Origin: an uncultured Clostridium sp.
GTDB lineage: Bacteria; Bacillota; Clostridia; Lachnospirales; Lachnospiraceae
Direction: 5' to 3'
NCBI GenBank assembly: GCA_934438135.1
Contig: CAKSBP010000029.1
Location: 1-44,078, forward strand
DNA length: 44,078 nt
Shown: in pieces, positions 9,185 through 18,316 of the stretch
Numbering within the stretch: position 1 is the first letter of the stretch
Layout of the letters: each line of letters opens with the position of its first letter
The notes under the pieces: model-generated
What the model saw: only the letters and a program-made list of their open reading frames with translations
What the model was told of the DNA's origin: nothing
Database searches by the model: none
Position numbers and translations under genes: made by a program

Positions 9185-9838
9185 ATGTTAAAAAAGACGG
9201 AAGCGGCATTATTTGATATGGATGGGACATTAATTGATTCTATGTGGATGTGGAAAGACATCGATATCGAGTATCTGGGACGTTATGGAATAGAACTGCC
9301 AGAGGATCTGCAGAAAGAGATTGAAGGAATGAGTTTCTCGGAAACCGCGGTTTATTTTAAAGAACGTTTTTCTTTGGATGTGCCCATTGAAAGCATAAAA
9401 AGCGATTGGAACCAGATGGCCTGGGATAAGTATGAAAATGAAGTAACTGTAAAAGATGGTGTGTTTGAATTCCTGGATTATTTGAAAGAGAAAGGAATCA
9501 AATTGGGAATTGCCACAAGCAATTCCATAGAGCTTGCAACGATGGTTTTAAAGAAACGTGGTCTTTATGACTATTTTGATGCCATTCATACGTCCTGTGA
9601 GGTACCCAAAGGAAAACCGGCACCAGATATTTATCAGCTGGTAGCCAGAAATCTTAATGTAAATCCAGAAAATTGTCTGGTATTTGAAGATGTTATTTCT
9701 GGAATTCTTGCAGGAAAAGCAGCAGGAATGAAAGTATGTGCTGTTTATGACGAAGCTGCAAAGCTGGACGATGGACAGAAAAAAAAACTGGCAGATTTTT
9801 ATCTTCATAGTTTTACGGACTGGAGAGAACTGCTGTAA
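9185..9838 (+). CDS. HAD superfamily hydrolase (beta-phosphoglucomutase-like)
   Basis: A 217-residue cytosolic phosphatase or phosphomutase. HAD motif I is FDMDGTLIDS with D11 as nucleophile and D13 as acid/base; motif II is ATSNS, motif III lies around CEVPKGKPAPDIY, and motif IV is FEDVISGILAGKAAGM. The helical cap between motifs I and II puts it in the subclass with beta-phosphoglucomutase and phosphoglycolate phosphatase. AGGAGG precedes the ATG, 9 bp after the pseudouridine synthase gene. The substrate cannot be predicted. Confidence 0.88.
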   Translation: MLKKTEAALFDMDGTLIDSMWMWKDIDIEYLGRYGIELPEDLQKEIEGMSFSETAVYFKERFSLDVPIESIKSDWNQMAWDKYENEVTVKDGVFEFLDYLKEKGIKLGIATSNSIELATMVLKKRGLYDYFDAIHTSCEVPKGKPAPDIYQLVARNLNVNPENCLVFEDVISGILAGKAAGMKVCAVYDEAAKLDDGQKKKLADFYLHSFTDWRELL

Positions 9839-9863
9839 TAAGCATATTAGTAAAGAGGACATT

Positions 9864-11795
9864 ATGATACATGATTTTTTACCAATATCCCGTGAGGATA
9901 TGAAAAAACGAAACTGGGACTGCGTAGACTTTGTTTACGTAATCGGTGATGCCTATGTAGACCATACTTCTTTTGGACCTGCGATAATCAGTAGAGTGTT
10001 AGAGTCCAGAGGATACCGTGTCGGTATTATTTCACAGCCGGACTGGAAAGATGAAACATCCATTCAGGTATTTGGAGAACCAAGACTGGGTTTTTTAGTA
10101 TCTGCGGGAAATATGGACACGATGGTAAATCATTATACGGCTGCAAAAAAACGACGTCATCAGGATGCCTACACTCCTGGAGGAGTGATTGGAAAACGTC
10201 CTGACCGGGCGACGATTGTTTACAGCAATCTGATTCGAAAAGTTTATAAAAAAGTACCTATTATTATCGGTGGAATTGAAGCCAGTCTTCGCCGTCTTGG
10301 ACACTATGATTACTGGAGCAACAAAGTAAAACGTTCCATTTTACTGGATTCTGGTGCGGATTTGATTTCTTATGGAATGGGTGAGCATTCTATCGTGGAA
10401 ATTGCAGATGCCCTGAGTTCGGGAATTGATGTAAAAGATATTACGTTCGTAAAAGGAACGGTTTATAAAGCAAAGGATTTGGACAGTCTGTATGAGCCGG
10501 TTATTCTGCCGTCTTATCAGGAAATCTGCGAGAATAAGGAAACCTATGCAAAGAGTTTCTATCAGCAGTATTTAAATACGGATCCTTATACTGCAAAAAC
10601 TTTAGTAGAACCATATAAAGAAAAGGAATATATCGTACAGAATCCGCCGGCACTGCCGCTGACAGAGCAGGAAATGGATGATGTGTACAGTCTTCCTTAT
10701 ATGAGAACCTACCATCCAAGTTATGAAAAAGAAGGCGGAATTCCAGTTATTACAGAACTTAAATTCAGTCTTACCAGTAACCGTGGCTGTTTTGGAGGCT
10801 GTAATTTCTGTGCTCTTACTTTCCATGAAGGAAGAATTGTGCAGGTAAGAAGCCATGAGTCTATTTTGGAAGAAGCAAAGCAGATGACCAAAGAGAAAGA
10901 TTTTAAAGGATATATTAATGATGTTGGAGGCCCAACTGCCAACTTCCGCCACTCTTCTTGTAAAAAGCAGTTGACTAAAGGTGTGTGCAGCACCAAGCAG
11001 TGTCTTGTGCCAAAACCATGTAAGAATCTGACGGTAGATCATAAGGATTATTTAAAACTTCTTCGTGAACTGCGGAGCATTCCAAATGTAAAGAAAGTCT
11101 TTATCCGTTCTGGACTGCGTTTTGATTATATTATGGAGGACAAAAACTGTGATATCTTTTTAAGGGAACTCTGTGAGCATCATATCAGTGGACAGCTTCG
11201 TGTGGCACCAGAACACATCAGTGATTCGGTACTGGATTTGATGGGAAAACCGGAAAATGATGTTTACGAAGAATTCAGAAAACGCTATAAGAAAATCAAT
11301 GACACTGTAGACAGAAAGCAGTTTATTGTACCTTATCTTATGTCGTCTCATCCAGGTTCTACGATGAAAGAAGCGGTGGAACTGGCAGAATATATTCGTG
11401 ATCTTGGCTATATGCCGGAACAGGTGCAGGATTTCTATCCAACACCATCCACGTTATCTACCTGTATGTTTTACACAGGATATGATCCAAGGACGATGAA
11501 AAAGGTATACGTACCAAAGAGTGCTCATGAAAAGGCAATGCAGAGAGCATTGATTCAGTACCGTAATCCGGATAATTATGATTTGGTTGCAGAAGCATTG
11601 CGGATAGCCCATCGTACAGATTTAATTGGATTTGAAAAAAAATGTCTGATACGTCCAAGAAAAATGAAGTCAGAACGGGAATTTTCAGGAAGAAATGAGA
11701 AAAGGGATGGATTGAAATCTAGAGGTAATCAGAAGAAGCCAGCAAAGAAGAAAACGATTCGCAGCGTGCATAAACCAAAGAAAAGCAAACGATAG
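9864..11795 (+). CDS. YgiQ family radical SAM protein
   Basis: A 643-residue radical S-adenosylmethionine protein. The cluster motif is C309-x3-C313-x2-C316 in GCFGGCNFCALTFHEGR. Upstream lies the UPF0313/YgiQ N-terminal domain (DFVYVIGDAYVDHTSFGPAI, IVIGGIEASLRR-type segment), and downstream the family C-terminal region (QDFYPTPSTLSTCMFYTG) with a very basic Lys/Arg-rich tail. The ATG at 9864 is chosen because MIHDFLPISREDM is the family's start and AGAGGA precedes it; the open frame continues further upstream inside the HAD gene. Extra cysteines around CKKQLTKGVCSTKQC could bind a second cluster. The reaction is unknown. Confidence 0.9.
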   Translation: MIHDFLPISREDMKKRNWDCVDFVYVIGDAYVDHTSFGPAIISRVLESRGYRVGIISQPDWKDETSIQVFGEPRLGFLVSAGNMDTMVNHYTAAKKRRHQDAYTPGGVIGKRPDRATIVYSNLIRKVYKKVPIIIGGIEASLRRLGHYDYWSNKVKRSILLDSGADLISYGMGEHSIVEIADALSSGIDVKDITFVKGTVYKAKDLDSLYEPVILPSYQEICENKETYAKSFYQQYLNTDPYTAKTLVEPYKEKEYIVQNPPALPLTEQEMDDVYSLPYMRTYHPSYEKEGGIPVITELKFSLTSNRGCFGGCNFCALTFHEGRIVQVRSHESILEEAKQMTKEKDFKGYINDVGGPTANFRHSSCKKQLTKGVCSTKQCLVPKPCKNLTVDHKDYLKLLRELRSIPNVKKVFIRSGLRFDYIMEDKNCDIFLRELCEHHISGQLRVAPEHISDSVLDLMGKPENDVYEEFRKRYKKINDTVDRKQFIVPYLMSSHPGSTMKEAVELAEYIRDLGYMPEQVQDFYPTPSTLSTCMFYTGYDPRTMKKVYVPKSAHEKAMQRALIQYRNPDNYDLVAEALRIAHRTDLIGFEKKCLIRPRKMKSEREFSGRNEKRDGLKSRGNQKKPAKKKTIRSVHKPKKSKR

Positions 11796-11807
11796 GAGGA
11801 TAAGCCA

Positions 11808-12377
11808 ATGAAGGGAAAAAAGGAAAAGGGCGGTTATGGCTATATTGGACACAGAAAGAAAGTGTATCTGCTACAAAGTTTTTTATATGTGTTAATTGGA
11901 ATTATAATATTTTTAGGAGGTTTTTTGGCTTTTAAAAGAGATGCCAAAAATGTTTGTACCATGCTGGCAATTTTAATGGTACTTCCATTTGCAAAAAGCA
12001 TGGTGGAGTTTGTCGTATTATTTCCTTTTCACTCCCCTTCTAAGGAAGCCTTTGAACGTGTGAAAAAAATGGATCTTGATGGAATGGAGTTATATTCTGA
12101 CTTAGTGATTACTTCTTCGGAAAAAGTAATGAATTTGGATTTTTTAGTAGAGGGAAAGGGAACAGTAATAGGAGTGGCAGGAAAAAAAGGTCAGGATGTC
12201 AGATATATTGATGAATATTTGACAAAAGGAATAAGAAACTGGGGAGCAGACTATAATGTGAAAATTCTTGGAGATGAAAAAAAGTTTATGAGTGCTCTTG
12301 AGAATATCAAGCCTCACGAAGTGACAGATATTGAACGGAAACATGTAGTCAGCTACATTAAATCATTGATTGTATAG
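11808..12377 (+). CDS. Membrane protein of unknown function
   Basis: I do not recognise this 189-residue protein. It has a basic, Gly-rich N-terminus, two predicted transmembrane segments (residues about 19-42 and 50-72) and a soluble C-terminal region of about 115 residues, with VIGVAGKKGQDVRYIDEYLTK followed by a charged tail. An AGGAGG lies just before the ATG, 12 bp after ygiQ, and the next gene starts 11 bp downstream, so it is translated as part of this operon. Positive-inside considerations put both ends in the cytoplasm. Real gene: likely; function: unknown. Confidence 0.75.
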   Translation: MKGKKEKGGYGYIGHRKKVYLLQSFLYVLIGIIIFLGGFLAFKRDAKNVCTMLAILMVLPFAKSMVEFVVLFPFHSPSKEAFERVKKMDLDGMELYSDLVITSSEKVMNLDFLVEGKGTVIGVAGKKGQDVRYIDEYLTKGIRNWGADYNVKILGDEKKFMSALENIKPHEVTDIERKHVVSYIKSLIV

Positions 12378-12388
12378 AGGATGATACG

Positions 12389-13351
12389 GTGAGACAGATA
12401 GAAGTAGGTAAAAATGAAGCAGGACAGCGTTTTGATAAGCTATTGGCGAAATATTTAAACAAAGCACCAAAAAGCTTTATTTACAAAATGTTAAGAAAAA
12501 AGAATATTACGTTAAATAAGAAAAAAGCAGATGGAACAGAGAAGCTTATTGAAGGAGATATTGTTCAGATGTTTTTTTCAGAAGAAACTTTTGAAAAGTT
12601 TTCTGAGCAGACAGCAGCAGAAGTGCCACAGGTAGAATTAGACATTATTTATGAGGATGATGATATTCTTGTAATTAATAAACCGGCGGGGATGCTTTCT
12701 CAGAAAGCAAAGTCGGAAGACGAATCCCTGACAGAGTATGTAACTGCATATTTACTGCATTCCGGACAGCTTACAAAAGAAGAACTGGCGGTATTTCACC
12801 CTGGTCTATGCAATCGTCTTGATCGGAATACAAGTGGTCTGATTCTAGCAGGAAAATCTTTAAAAGGCCTTCAAGAAATGGGTGCTTTGTTAAAGGTACG
12901 AAATATGGATAAGTATTATCAGTGTATTGTAAAGGGGCAGATTGATAAGCCAACCAGCATTGAGGGATATTTGACTAAGAACCGGAGTCATAACAAAGTA
13001 ACCATTACGAAGGAGCCATCAGAGGGAGCCGATTTTATTAAGACGCAGTATACCCCGCTAAAAACAAATGGTGAGTATACATTGTTACGTGTGAAACTGG
13101 TGACCGGTCGTTCTCATCAGATTCGTGCACATTTACAGAGTATCGGTCATCCGGTAATAGGGGATGGGAAATATGGCGATGTACAGGTAAATAAATATTT
13201 TAAAAAGAATTTTAAATTAAAGCATCATCTTCTTCATTCCTATGAACTGAATTTTCCAAAGATAGAAGAGGGACTAGTTAATCTATCTGAAAAGACCTTT
13301 TTTGCACCTCTTCCGGATTATTTTGAACGGATTATAAAAAGTATATTTTAG
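12389..13351 (+). CDS. RluA-family (RluC/D-type) pseudouridine synthase
   Basis: A 320-residue rRNA pseudouridine synthase. The N-terminal S4-like domain (RFDKLLAKYLNKAPKSFIYKM) is followed by the RluA catalytic domain with INKPAGMLSQ, the active-site motif CNRLDRNTSGLILAGKS (D145 nucleophile; the usual HRLD reads NRLD here) and VTGRSHQIRAHLQSIGHPVIGD. The start is GTG at 12389 behind AGAGGATG. It lies 11 bp after the membrane-protein gene and 12 bp before recU. Compared with E. coli RluC, length and motif order are normal. Confidence 0.9.
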   Translation: MRQIEVGKNEAGQRFDKLLAKYLNKAPKSFIYKMLRKKNITLNKKKADGTEKLIEGDIVQMFFSEETFEKFSEQTAAEVPQVELDIIYEDDDILVINKPAGMLSQKAKSEDESLTEYVTAYLLHSGQLTKEELAVFHPGLCNRLDRNTSGLILAGKSLKGLQEMGALLKVRNMDKYYQCIVKGQIDKPTSIEGYLTKNRSHNKVTITKEPSEGADFIKTQYTPLKTNGEYTLLRVKLVTGRSHQIRAHLQSIGHPVIGDGKYGDVQVNKYFKKNFKLKHHLLHSYELNFPKIEEGLVNLSEKTFFAPLPDYFERIIKSIF

Positions 13352-13363
13352 GAGGGTAAGGCT

Positions 13364-13903
13364 ATGCCATCATGGAATTCCAGGGGACTTAGGGGGCAGA
13401 CGCTGGAGGAACTGATCAATCTTTCCAATAAAAAATATCAGGATAATAAACTTGCACTGATTCAAAAAATTCCAACGCCGATTAAGCCGATTCGGATTGA
13501 TTCGGCAACCCGCCATATTACACTGGCTTATTTTGAGCAGAAGAGTACGGTGGACTATATTGGGGCAGTGCAGGGAATACCTGTCTGTTTTGATGCAAAA
13601 GAATGTAATACGGATACCTTTCCGCTTCAGAATATTCATGAACATCAGGTGTCCTTTATGGAACAGTTTGAGCAGCAAGGTGGAATTTCTTTTTTGCTCC
13701 TTTATTTTTCTCAGAAGGATATTTTCTATTATTTGAAATTTACGGACTTGATGAAATTCTGGAATCGTGCCAGGGAAGGTGGAAGAAAGAGTTTCCGATA
13801 TGAGGAGTTAGATCCACATTACCAGCTGTCTACTTACAATGGTGTATTTGTGCACTACCTGGAAGGAATTAATATGGATCTTAATGAGAGGAAAGAAAAA
13901 TAA
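13364..13903 (+). CDS. recU: RecU Holliday junction resolvase
   Basis: A 179-residue structure-specific endonuclease that cleaves Holliday junctions during recombination and segregation in Firmicutes. NSRGLRGQTLEELINLSN at the N-terminus is the RecU opening, and the PD-(D/E)XK core appears as VDYIGAVQGIPVCFDAKEC followed by IHEHQVSFMEQF. GGAGGG precedes the ATG. Unlike Bacillus, it is not next to ponA but ends the RNA-modification operon, at a bidirectional terminator. Confidence 0.9.
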   Translation: MPSWNSRGLRGQTLEELINLSNKKYQDNKLALIQKIPTPIKPIRIDSATRHITLAYFEQKSTVDYIGAVQGIPVCFDAKECNTDTFPLQNIHEHQVSFMEQFEQQGGISFLLLYFSQKDIFYYLKFTDLMKFWNRAREGGRKSFRYEELDPHYQLSTYNGVFVHYLEGINMDLNERKEK

Positions 13904-13940
13904 AAAAAAGCAGGCTGATGATTTGCAGTCTGCTTTTTTT
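13904..13940. terminator. Bidirectional terminator between recU and the chemoreceptor gene
   Basis: A-rich arm AAAAAAGCAG (gap) CTG pairs with CAG (gap) CTGCTTTTTT across a short loop, giving T-runs in both directions. It serves recU on the + strand and the convergent chemotaxis gene on the - strand. Confidence 0.9.
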
Positions 13941-13957
13941 AATGGAATAATTGAAAC

Positions 13958-16051
13958 TTATTTTTCAATATGGAACATATCTAAAATAGTCCTTAAGTTT
14001 TCTACGTGTTCATGACTGTTATTTACCAGTTCATTATCTTTATCGATTAGTTTAGAAGTTTCCTGGGTCTTTTCTGCAATATCAGAAATACCTTCAGCAG
14101 CTTCCGCAATCGTATTGTTTACACCATTTACAGCCTCGGAAATCTCGGTGATTGCTTTTTCCAGTGTATACACATCATCAGTGATATTGGTCATATCACG
14201 TTCAAATCCCTGTGCATCCTGTGCGTATTGAATAGATACATCCTTAAAACTGCGGTAATCATTTAATACGGTATTTTCCAGAAAGTCAGAGCTTTCAGCG
14301 AGACAGTCAGTCATATCTCTTACTGCCATATGCACATCTTCAATAATTTGTTTGATATCTTCAACAGTAGAAGAAGTTTCGGAGGCAAGCTGTCCGATTT
14401 CTGTGGCAACAACACTGAAACCACGGCCAGCTTCCCCGGCATGTGCAGCTTCAATAGAAGCGTTTAAAGCAAGCAGATTGGTCTGTTCAGAAATATCAAG
14501 TATGGTGCTGGTCAGCTTATCAATTTCTTCTACAGACCGTGATTTCTCGATAGCGGCTTTGGTTTTTTCTTTTACAGTGTCATACATCTGCCTAGTGCGT
14601 TCAGCTGCCTCCTGGGTGGAAACTTTTAATGCCTCTGCACGGCCTTTGACTTTCTGTGAAGCCTCCTTTCCATAAGAAGAGCGTTCTTTAATTGTAGCAG
14701 CCTGTTTTTCTACATGTGAAATGGTTCCGTTTACGGTATCCATGGTAGCAGAAGTCTCCTGCATGGCAGCAGCCAGTTCCTCTGTTGTAGCAGAATTATT
14801 CTCGCTCATAACAGTTACATTTCCAGTAGTATCCTTTAAATAGTTCATTGTATTACTGAGGCTGGCGTGTGTTTCTGAGATATCAGATACAATCTTTCTT
14901 AGGTTATTACGCATATCATGGACAGAACGAGCCATTTGACCGGTTTCATCTTTTAAACTGCGGAGCTTTTTGCTGTTTTTACTTGGACGGAATACAAAAT
15001 TTGAAGTTTCAATAATGATTTTTTCGATTTCCATAATCGGTTCAGCAATTCGGGAACCGTTGAAAATACCACATATAATACTAATGATTAGAGCTGCGAT
15101 ACCGCCAGTAAAAATCATTCTCTGCATATTCATGGATTTTGCCATGATTTCTTTATCCGGGGCAGTCAGGATAAAGCACATGTCATTACTGAGTTTGCTA
15201 TAATAAAGCGTTTTTTTGCTTTTTTGGTAAGTATAGGAAACAGGTGTGCCCTCTTTGGAAGAAGTGCGAAGAGCAGATACGACTGTGGAAAGAGATTTTT
15301 CCGTATCGGAAAGAGAGGAACCTGTTTTCAATTTTTTATGGTACATAATTCTTCCATCTGAGGATGTGAGGAAAGAATAACCTGTTTTAAAAATATGGGA
15401 ATTATTTACAATATCTGAAATCTGACTGAAATTTATATCCATACCAATTACACCGATTGGAACGTCATGAACGACAATTGGGATTACATAGGAAACCATG
15501 TAAATATTTAGGTTAGAATTTAAATAAGGTTCCATCCAGGTTGGTTTCTTGTTTTTTAGTGGCACATAGTACCAGCCTACATGTTCAGTATCGCTTGGGT
15601 CGTATTTAGAAAAGTCAGTAGGTATTAAGGATTGGAAGTCGTCTTCTGTAGAGTTACGGGTCAGAAACAGACCGGAATTAGGTTTGGTAAAGGCTGGATT
15701 AAAGCGTATGTATGCTGTCAAAGCACCTTGTGTATTCTGAGCAAACTGTAGAAAAATTGGTTTTAACTGTTCTGTGTAATGGTCTACGTAGCGGCTGTCT
15801 GTCTGAAATTTTTCCATGTCATCCAGATAGGAAATGGAAATATTGGAAAGGGTATTTACAGACTGCGTGATATTTGAGAGAATGTTGTTAACCTGCTCAC
15901 TTTGATTCTTTGTAATTAGATGCATCTGCTGTCTGGAATCGGAAGCAACAGTGGTGGTAGTATTATGTATACTGATAATTCCACAGATACAGGTAGAAAT
16001 CAAAGCACAGATGATTGCCGTCATGACAATTTTAGTACGTATAGATTTCAT
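13958..16051 (-). CDS. Methyl-accepting chemotaxis protein
   Basis: A 697-residue transmembrane chemoreceptor. A first membrane helix at residues about 8-28 is followed by a long extracellular sensor with a dCACHE-like pattern (GVIGMDINFSQISDIV, SFLTSSDGRIMYH), a second membrane helix near residue 315, a HAMP-like linker and a coiled-coil signalling domain. The conserved hairpin tip reads EQTNLLALNASIEAAHAGEA followed directly by GRGFSVVA, around residues 520-545. TAAGGAGGAG precedes the ATG. It is the only minus-strand gene in the window. The ligand is unknown; dCACHE sensors often bind amino acids, and the histidine operon is its divergent neighbour, but a link is only inference. Confidence 0.93.
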   Translation of the reverse strand: MKSIRTKIVMTAIICALISTCICGIISIHNTTTTVASDSRQQMHLITKNQSEQVNNILSNITQSVNTLSNISISYLDDMEKFQTDSRYVDHYTEQLKPIFLQFAQNTQGALTAYIRFNPAFTKPNSGLFLTRNSTEDDFQSLIPTDFSKYDPSDTEHVGWYYVPLKNKKPTWMEPYLNSNLNIYMVSYVIPIVVHDVPIGVIGMDINFSQISDIVNNSHIFKTGYSFLTSSDGRIMYHKKLKTGSSLSDTEKSLSTVVSALRTSSKEGTPVSYTYQKSKKTLYYSKLSNDMCFILTAPDKEIMAKSMNMQRMIFTGGIAALIISIICGIFNGSRIAEPIMEIEKIIIETSNFVFRPSKNSKKLRSLKDETGQMARSVHDMRNNLRKIVSDISETHASLSNTMNYLKDTTGNVTVMSENNSATTEELAAAMQETSATMDTVNGTISHVEKQAATIKERSSYGKEASQKVKGRAEALKVSTQEAAERTRQMYDTVKEKTKAAIEKSRSVEEIDKLTSTILDISEQTNLLALNASIEAAHAGEAGRGFSVVATEIGQLASETSSTVEDIKQIIEDVHMAVRDMTDCLAESSDFLENTVLNDYRSFKDVSIQYAQDAQGFERDMTNITDDVYTLEKAITEISEAVNGVNNTIAEAAEGISDIAEKTQETSKLIDKDNELVNNSHEHVENLRTILDMFHIEK

Positions 16052-16156
16052 AAGTTTATCTCCTCCTTAGAAAATATAATATCGAACTACACCTCATACA
16101 AGATGGTGAAAATTGGAATATAATATCAAGTAAAAAAAATCTGTCGTTTAATTTTT

Positions 16157-16165
16157 ATTATACCA
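16157..16165 (-). promoter_or_regulatory. Extended -10 promoter candidate for the chemoreceptor gene
   Basis: The minus strand reads TGGTATAAT, an extended -10 element, about 105 bp upstream of the chemoreceptor ATG. I see no good -35 hexamer at the right spacing, which is compatible with an extended -10 promoter. Confidence 0.45.
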
Positions 16166-16235
16166 TTTTCTAATACAAAATACCATGTATATGTAATAAA
16201 TGATTCTTTGGAATGCGGATAAAATGATTGCCATG

Positions 16236-16264
16236 TTGACAGGAAATCTAAATTTTTATATAAT
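16236..16264 (+). promoter_or_regulatory. Consensus sigma-A promoter of the histidine operon
   Basis: TTGACA (16236-16241) and TATAAT (16259-16264) are separated by exactly 17 bp, a perfect match to the housekeeping consensus. Transcription should begin near 16271, leaving a leader of about 60 nt before hisZ. Confidence 0.92.
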
Positions 16265-16281
16265 AAATCTGTATTTTCGGT

Positions 16282-16305
16282 TAGTAGCGAATTATCACGT
16301 TACTA
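16282..16305 (+). promoter_or_regulatory. Hairpin in the hisZ leader RNA
   Basis: TAGTAGCG (16282-16289) pairs with CGTTACTA (16298-16305) with one G-U pair and an 8-nt loop. Part of the 3' arm, GTTAC (16299-16303), could instead pair with GTAAC (16327-16331), which overlaps the Shine-Dalgarno region of hisZ. No T-box consensus or leader peptide is seen. A regulatory switch is inference only. Confidence 0.45.
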
Positions 16306-16332
16306 CTTTACTACGGTGAATTGGAGGTAACT

Positions 16333-17601
16333 ATGAGCTATAAAATTTCAGAACATAAATTAGAACAGAGCGTTTTACATATCCCGGAAGGTGTGCGTGA
16401 TATTTACAATGGTGAATGTGAACAGAAGCTTTCCGTACAGGAAAGCATGCATCGTGTCTTTAAATCCTATGGTTTCTGTGACATTCAGACACCAATGTTT
16501 GAATTTTTTGATGTATTTAACCAGGAGAGAGGGACGATTCCTTCCAGAGAAATGTTTAAGTTTTTTGACAGATATGGAAACACAATGGTATTAAGACCAG
16601 ATATTACACCATCCATTGCACGCTGCTTTGGAAAATATTATAAGGAAGAAGGACTTCCACTTCGTCTTTGCTACGCAGGGAATACCTTTATTAACAGCAG
16701 CAGCTATCAGGGGAAATTAAAAGAGACAACACAGCTTGGTGCAGAACTGATTAATGATGCAACAGTAGACGCTGATGCAGAAATGATTGCATTAACAATT
16801 GACTGTCTAAAAAGCTCGGGATTAAAAGAATTTCAGATAGAAATTGGACATGCAGACTTTTTGAATGGAATTTTGGAAGAGGCTGATTTTGATGAAGAAG
16901 AAACCCAGGAATTAAAAATGCTGATTGAAAAGAAAAATGTATTCGGTGTTGAAGAACTGATTTCGGAGAAGAAACTTTCAGAAGACTTAAAAACTCTGAT
17001 TTTAAAAATTGCGGATATGTTTGGTGATATTGAAAATATAAAGAACGCTAAAAAACTGACAGCCAGTAAACGTGCCTTAAAAGCAGTCGACAGGCTGGAA
17101 AAGCTGTATGCCATTTTGGATGGTTATGGACTTAGCGGATACATAACCTTTGACTTAGGACTGTTAAGCAAATATAATTACTATACAGGAATTATTTATA
17201 AAGCATATACGTATGGAACGGGAGAACCAATTGTAAAGGGTGGAAGATATGACAATCTGATGGAACAGTTTGGAAAGGAAGCACCAGCTATTGGTCTTGC
17301 AATTGAAGTGGATCAGCTGATGATTGCTTTGAGAAGACAAAAGATTGAACCAAAGCTGGAAAAGGCAGGAACCTGTATTCTTTATGAAAAGAAATTCCGG
17401 AAAACGGCTATTGAACTTGCAGGTATTTTACGAAAACAGGGTAAAAAAGTTATGTTGATTCGTAAGAGTGAAGATTTTTCTTTGGAAGACTATATCAAGC
17501 ATGTAAGCAAATTTTCTGTAGGAGAAGTGCTGTATGTGGATAATGAAGATTCGGTTCCATCCATGGAAGAATTTATAGATAATGAAAGCACAGCGAAATA
17601 A
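16333..17601 (+). CDS. hisZ: ATP phosphoribosyltransferase regulatory subunit HisZ
   Basis: A HisRS paralogue without tRNA-charging activity that forms a complex with short-form HisG and enables its catalysis and histidine feedback control. The class II synthetase-like core is visible: PEGVRDIYNGECEQKL, DIQTPMFEFFDVF, LRPDITPSIARC, RLCYAGNTFI and the YYTGIIYKAYTYGTGEPIVK region. From the ATG at 16333 it has 422 residues. The in-frame TTG at 16321 is rejected because GGAGGT (16323-16328) lies between it and the ATG. It is the first gene of the operon and hisG follows by 23 bp. Confidence 0.92.
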   Translation: MSYKISEHKLEQSVLHIPEGVRDIYNGECEQKLSVQESMHRVFKSYGFCDIQTPMFEFFDVFNQERGTIPSREMFKFFDRYGNTMVLRPDITPSIARCFGKYYKEEGLPLRLCYAGNTFINSSSYQGKLKETTQLGAELINDATVDADAEMIALTIDCLKSSGLKEFQIEIGHADFLNGILEEADFDEEETQELKMLIEKKNVFGVEELISEKKLSEDLKTLILKIADMFGDIENIKNAKKLTASKRALKAVDRLEKLYAILDGYGLSGYITFDLGLLSKYNYYTGIIYKAYTYGTGEPIVKGGRYDNLMEQFGKEAPAIGLAIEVDQLMIALRRQKIEPKLEKAGTCILYEKKFRKTAIELAGILRKQGKKVMLIRKSEDFSLEDYIKHVSKFSVGEVLYVDNEDSVPSMEEFIDNESTAK

Positions 17602-17624
17602 GCGGATTAGGAGAGGATGGAAAC

Positions 17625-18275
17625 ATGGACAGATATTTAACATTTGCCCTGGCAAAGGGCCGAATTGCAAAGAAAACGATGGGGTATTTAGAACAGGTTG
17701 GAATTACTTGCGAGGAAATGAATGATCCGGATTCCAGAAAGCTGATTTTCGTAAACGAAGACCTTCGGCTCAAATTTTTCCTTGCGAAAGCAACGGATGT
17801 TCCGACTTATGTAGAGTATGGTGCAGCTGATATTGGTGTGGTTGGAAAGGATACCATTCTGGAGGAAGGCCGTAAAATGTATGAGGTTCTGGACCTTGGA
17901 CTTGGTAAATGCAGAATGTGTGTTGCCGGACCGAAAGAAGCTGAAAAACTGTTACATAGTGGAGAACTGATTCGTGTTGCAACGAAATATCCCAATATTG
18001 CGAAGGATTATTTTTATAATAAAAAGCACCAGACCGTAGAAATCATTAAATTAAATGGTTCCATTGAACTGGCACCAATTGTTGGATTATCTGAAGTAAT
18101 TGTTGATATTGTTGAAACAGGCTCTACCTTACGAGAGAACGGACTGGTTGTATTAGAAGAGATTTGTCCATTATCGGCCCGCATGGTTGTAAATGAAGTA
18201 AGCATGAAGATGGAACATGAGCGTATCAAGGATCTGATTCATAACTTAAAGCGTGTAATTGATTCTATACAATAG
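17625..18275 (+). CDS. hisG: ATP phosphoribosyltransferase catalytic subunit, short form
   Basis: Catalyses the first committed step of histidine synthesis, condensing ATP with PRPP. At 216 residues it is the short form, lacking the C-terminal ACT-like regulatory domain, consistent with the hisZ gene directly upstream. Motifs are LTFALAKGRIAKKTM at the N-terminus, VPTYVEYGAADIGVVGKD, and the PRPP-binding region with VDIVETGSTLRENGL. GGAGAGG precedes the ATG. Confidence 0.95.
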   Translation: MDRYLTFALAKGRIAKKTMGYLEQVGITCEEMNDPDSRKLIFVNEDLRLKFFLAKATDVPTYVEYGAADIGVVGKDTILEEGRKMYEVLDLGLGKCRMCVAGPKEAEKLLHSGELIRVATKYPNIAKDYFYNKKHQTVEIIKLNGSIELAPIVGLSEVIVDIVETGSTLRENGLVVLEEICPLSARMVVNEVSMKMEHERIKDLIHNLKRVIDSIQ

Positions 18276-18316
18276 CAATCAGGGGAGAAATTGAAAAAGG
18301 AAAGGACAGACTGACT

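Noticed and set aside
10602..11042. 146-residue minus-strand ORF within ygiQ
   Set aside because: Antisense to the radical SAM cluster region of a clear gene; no independent support.
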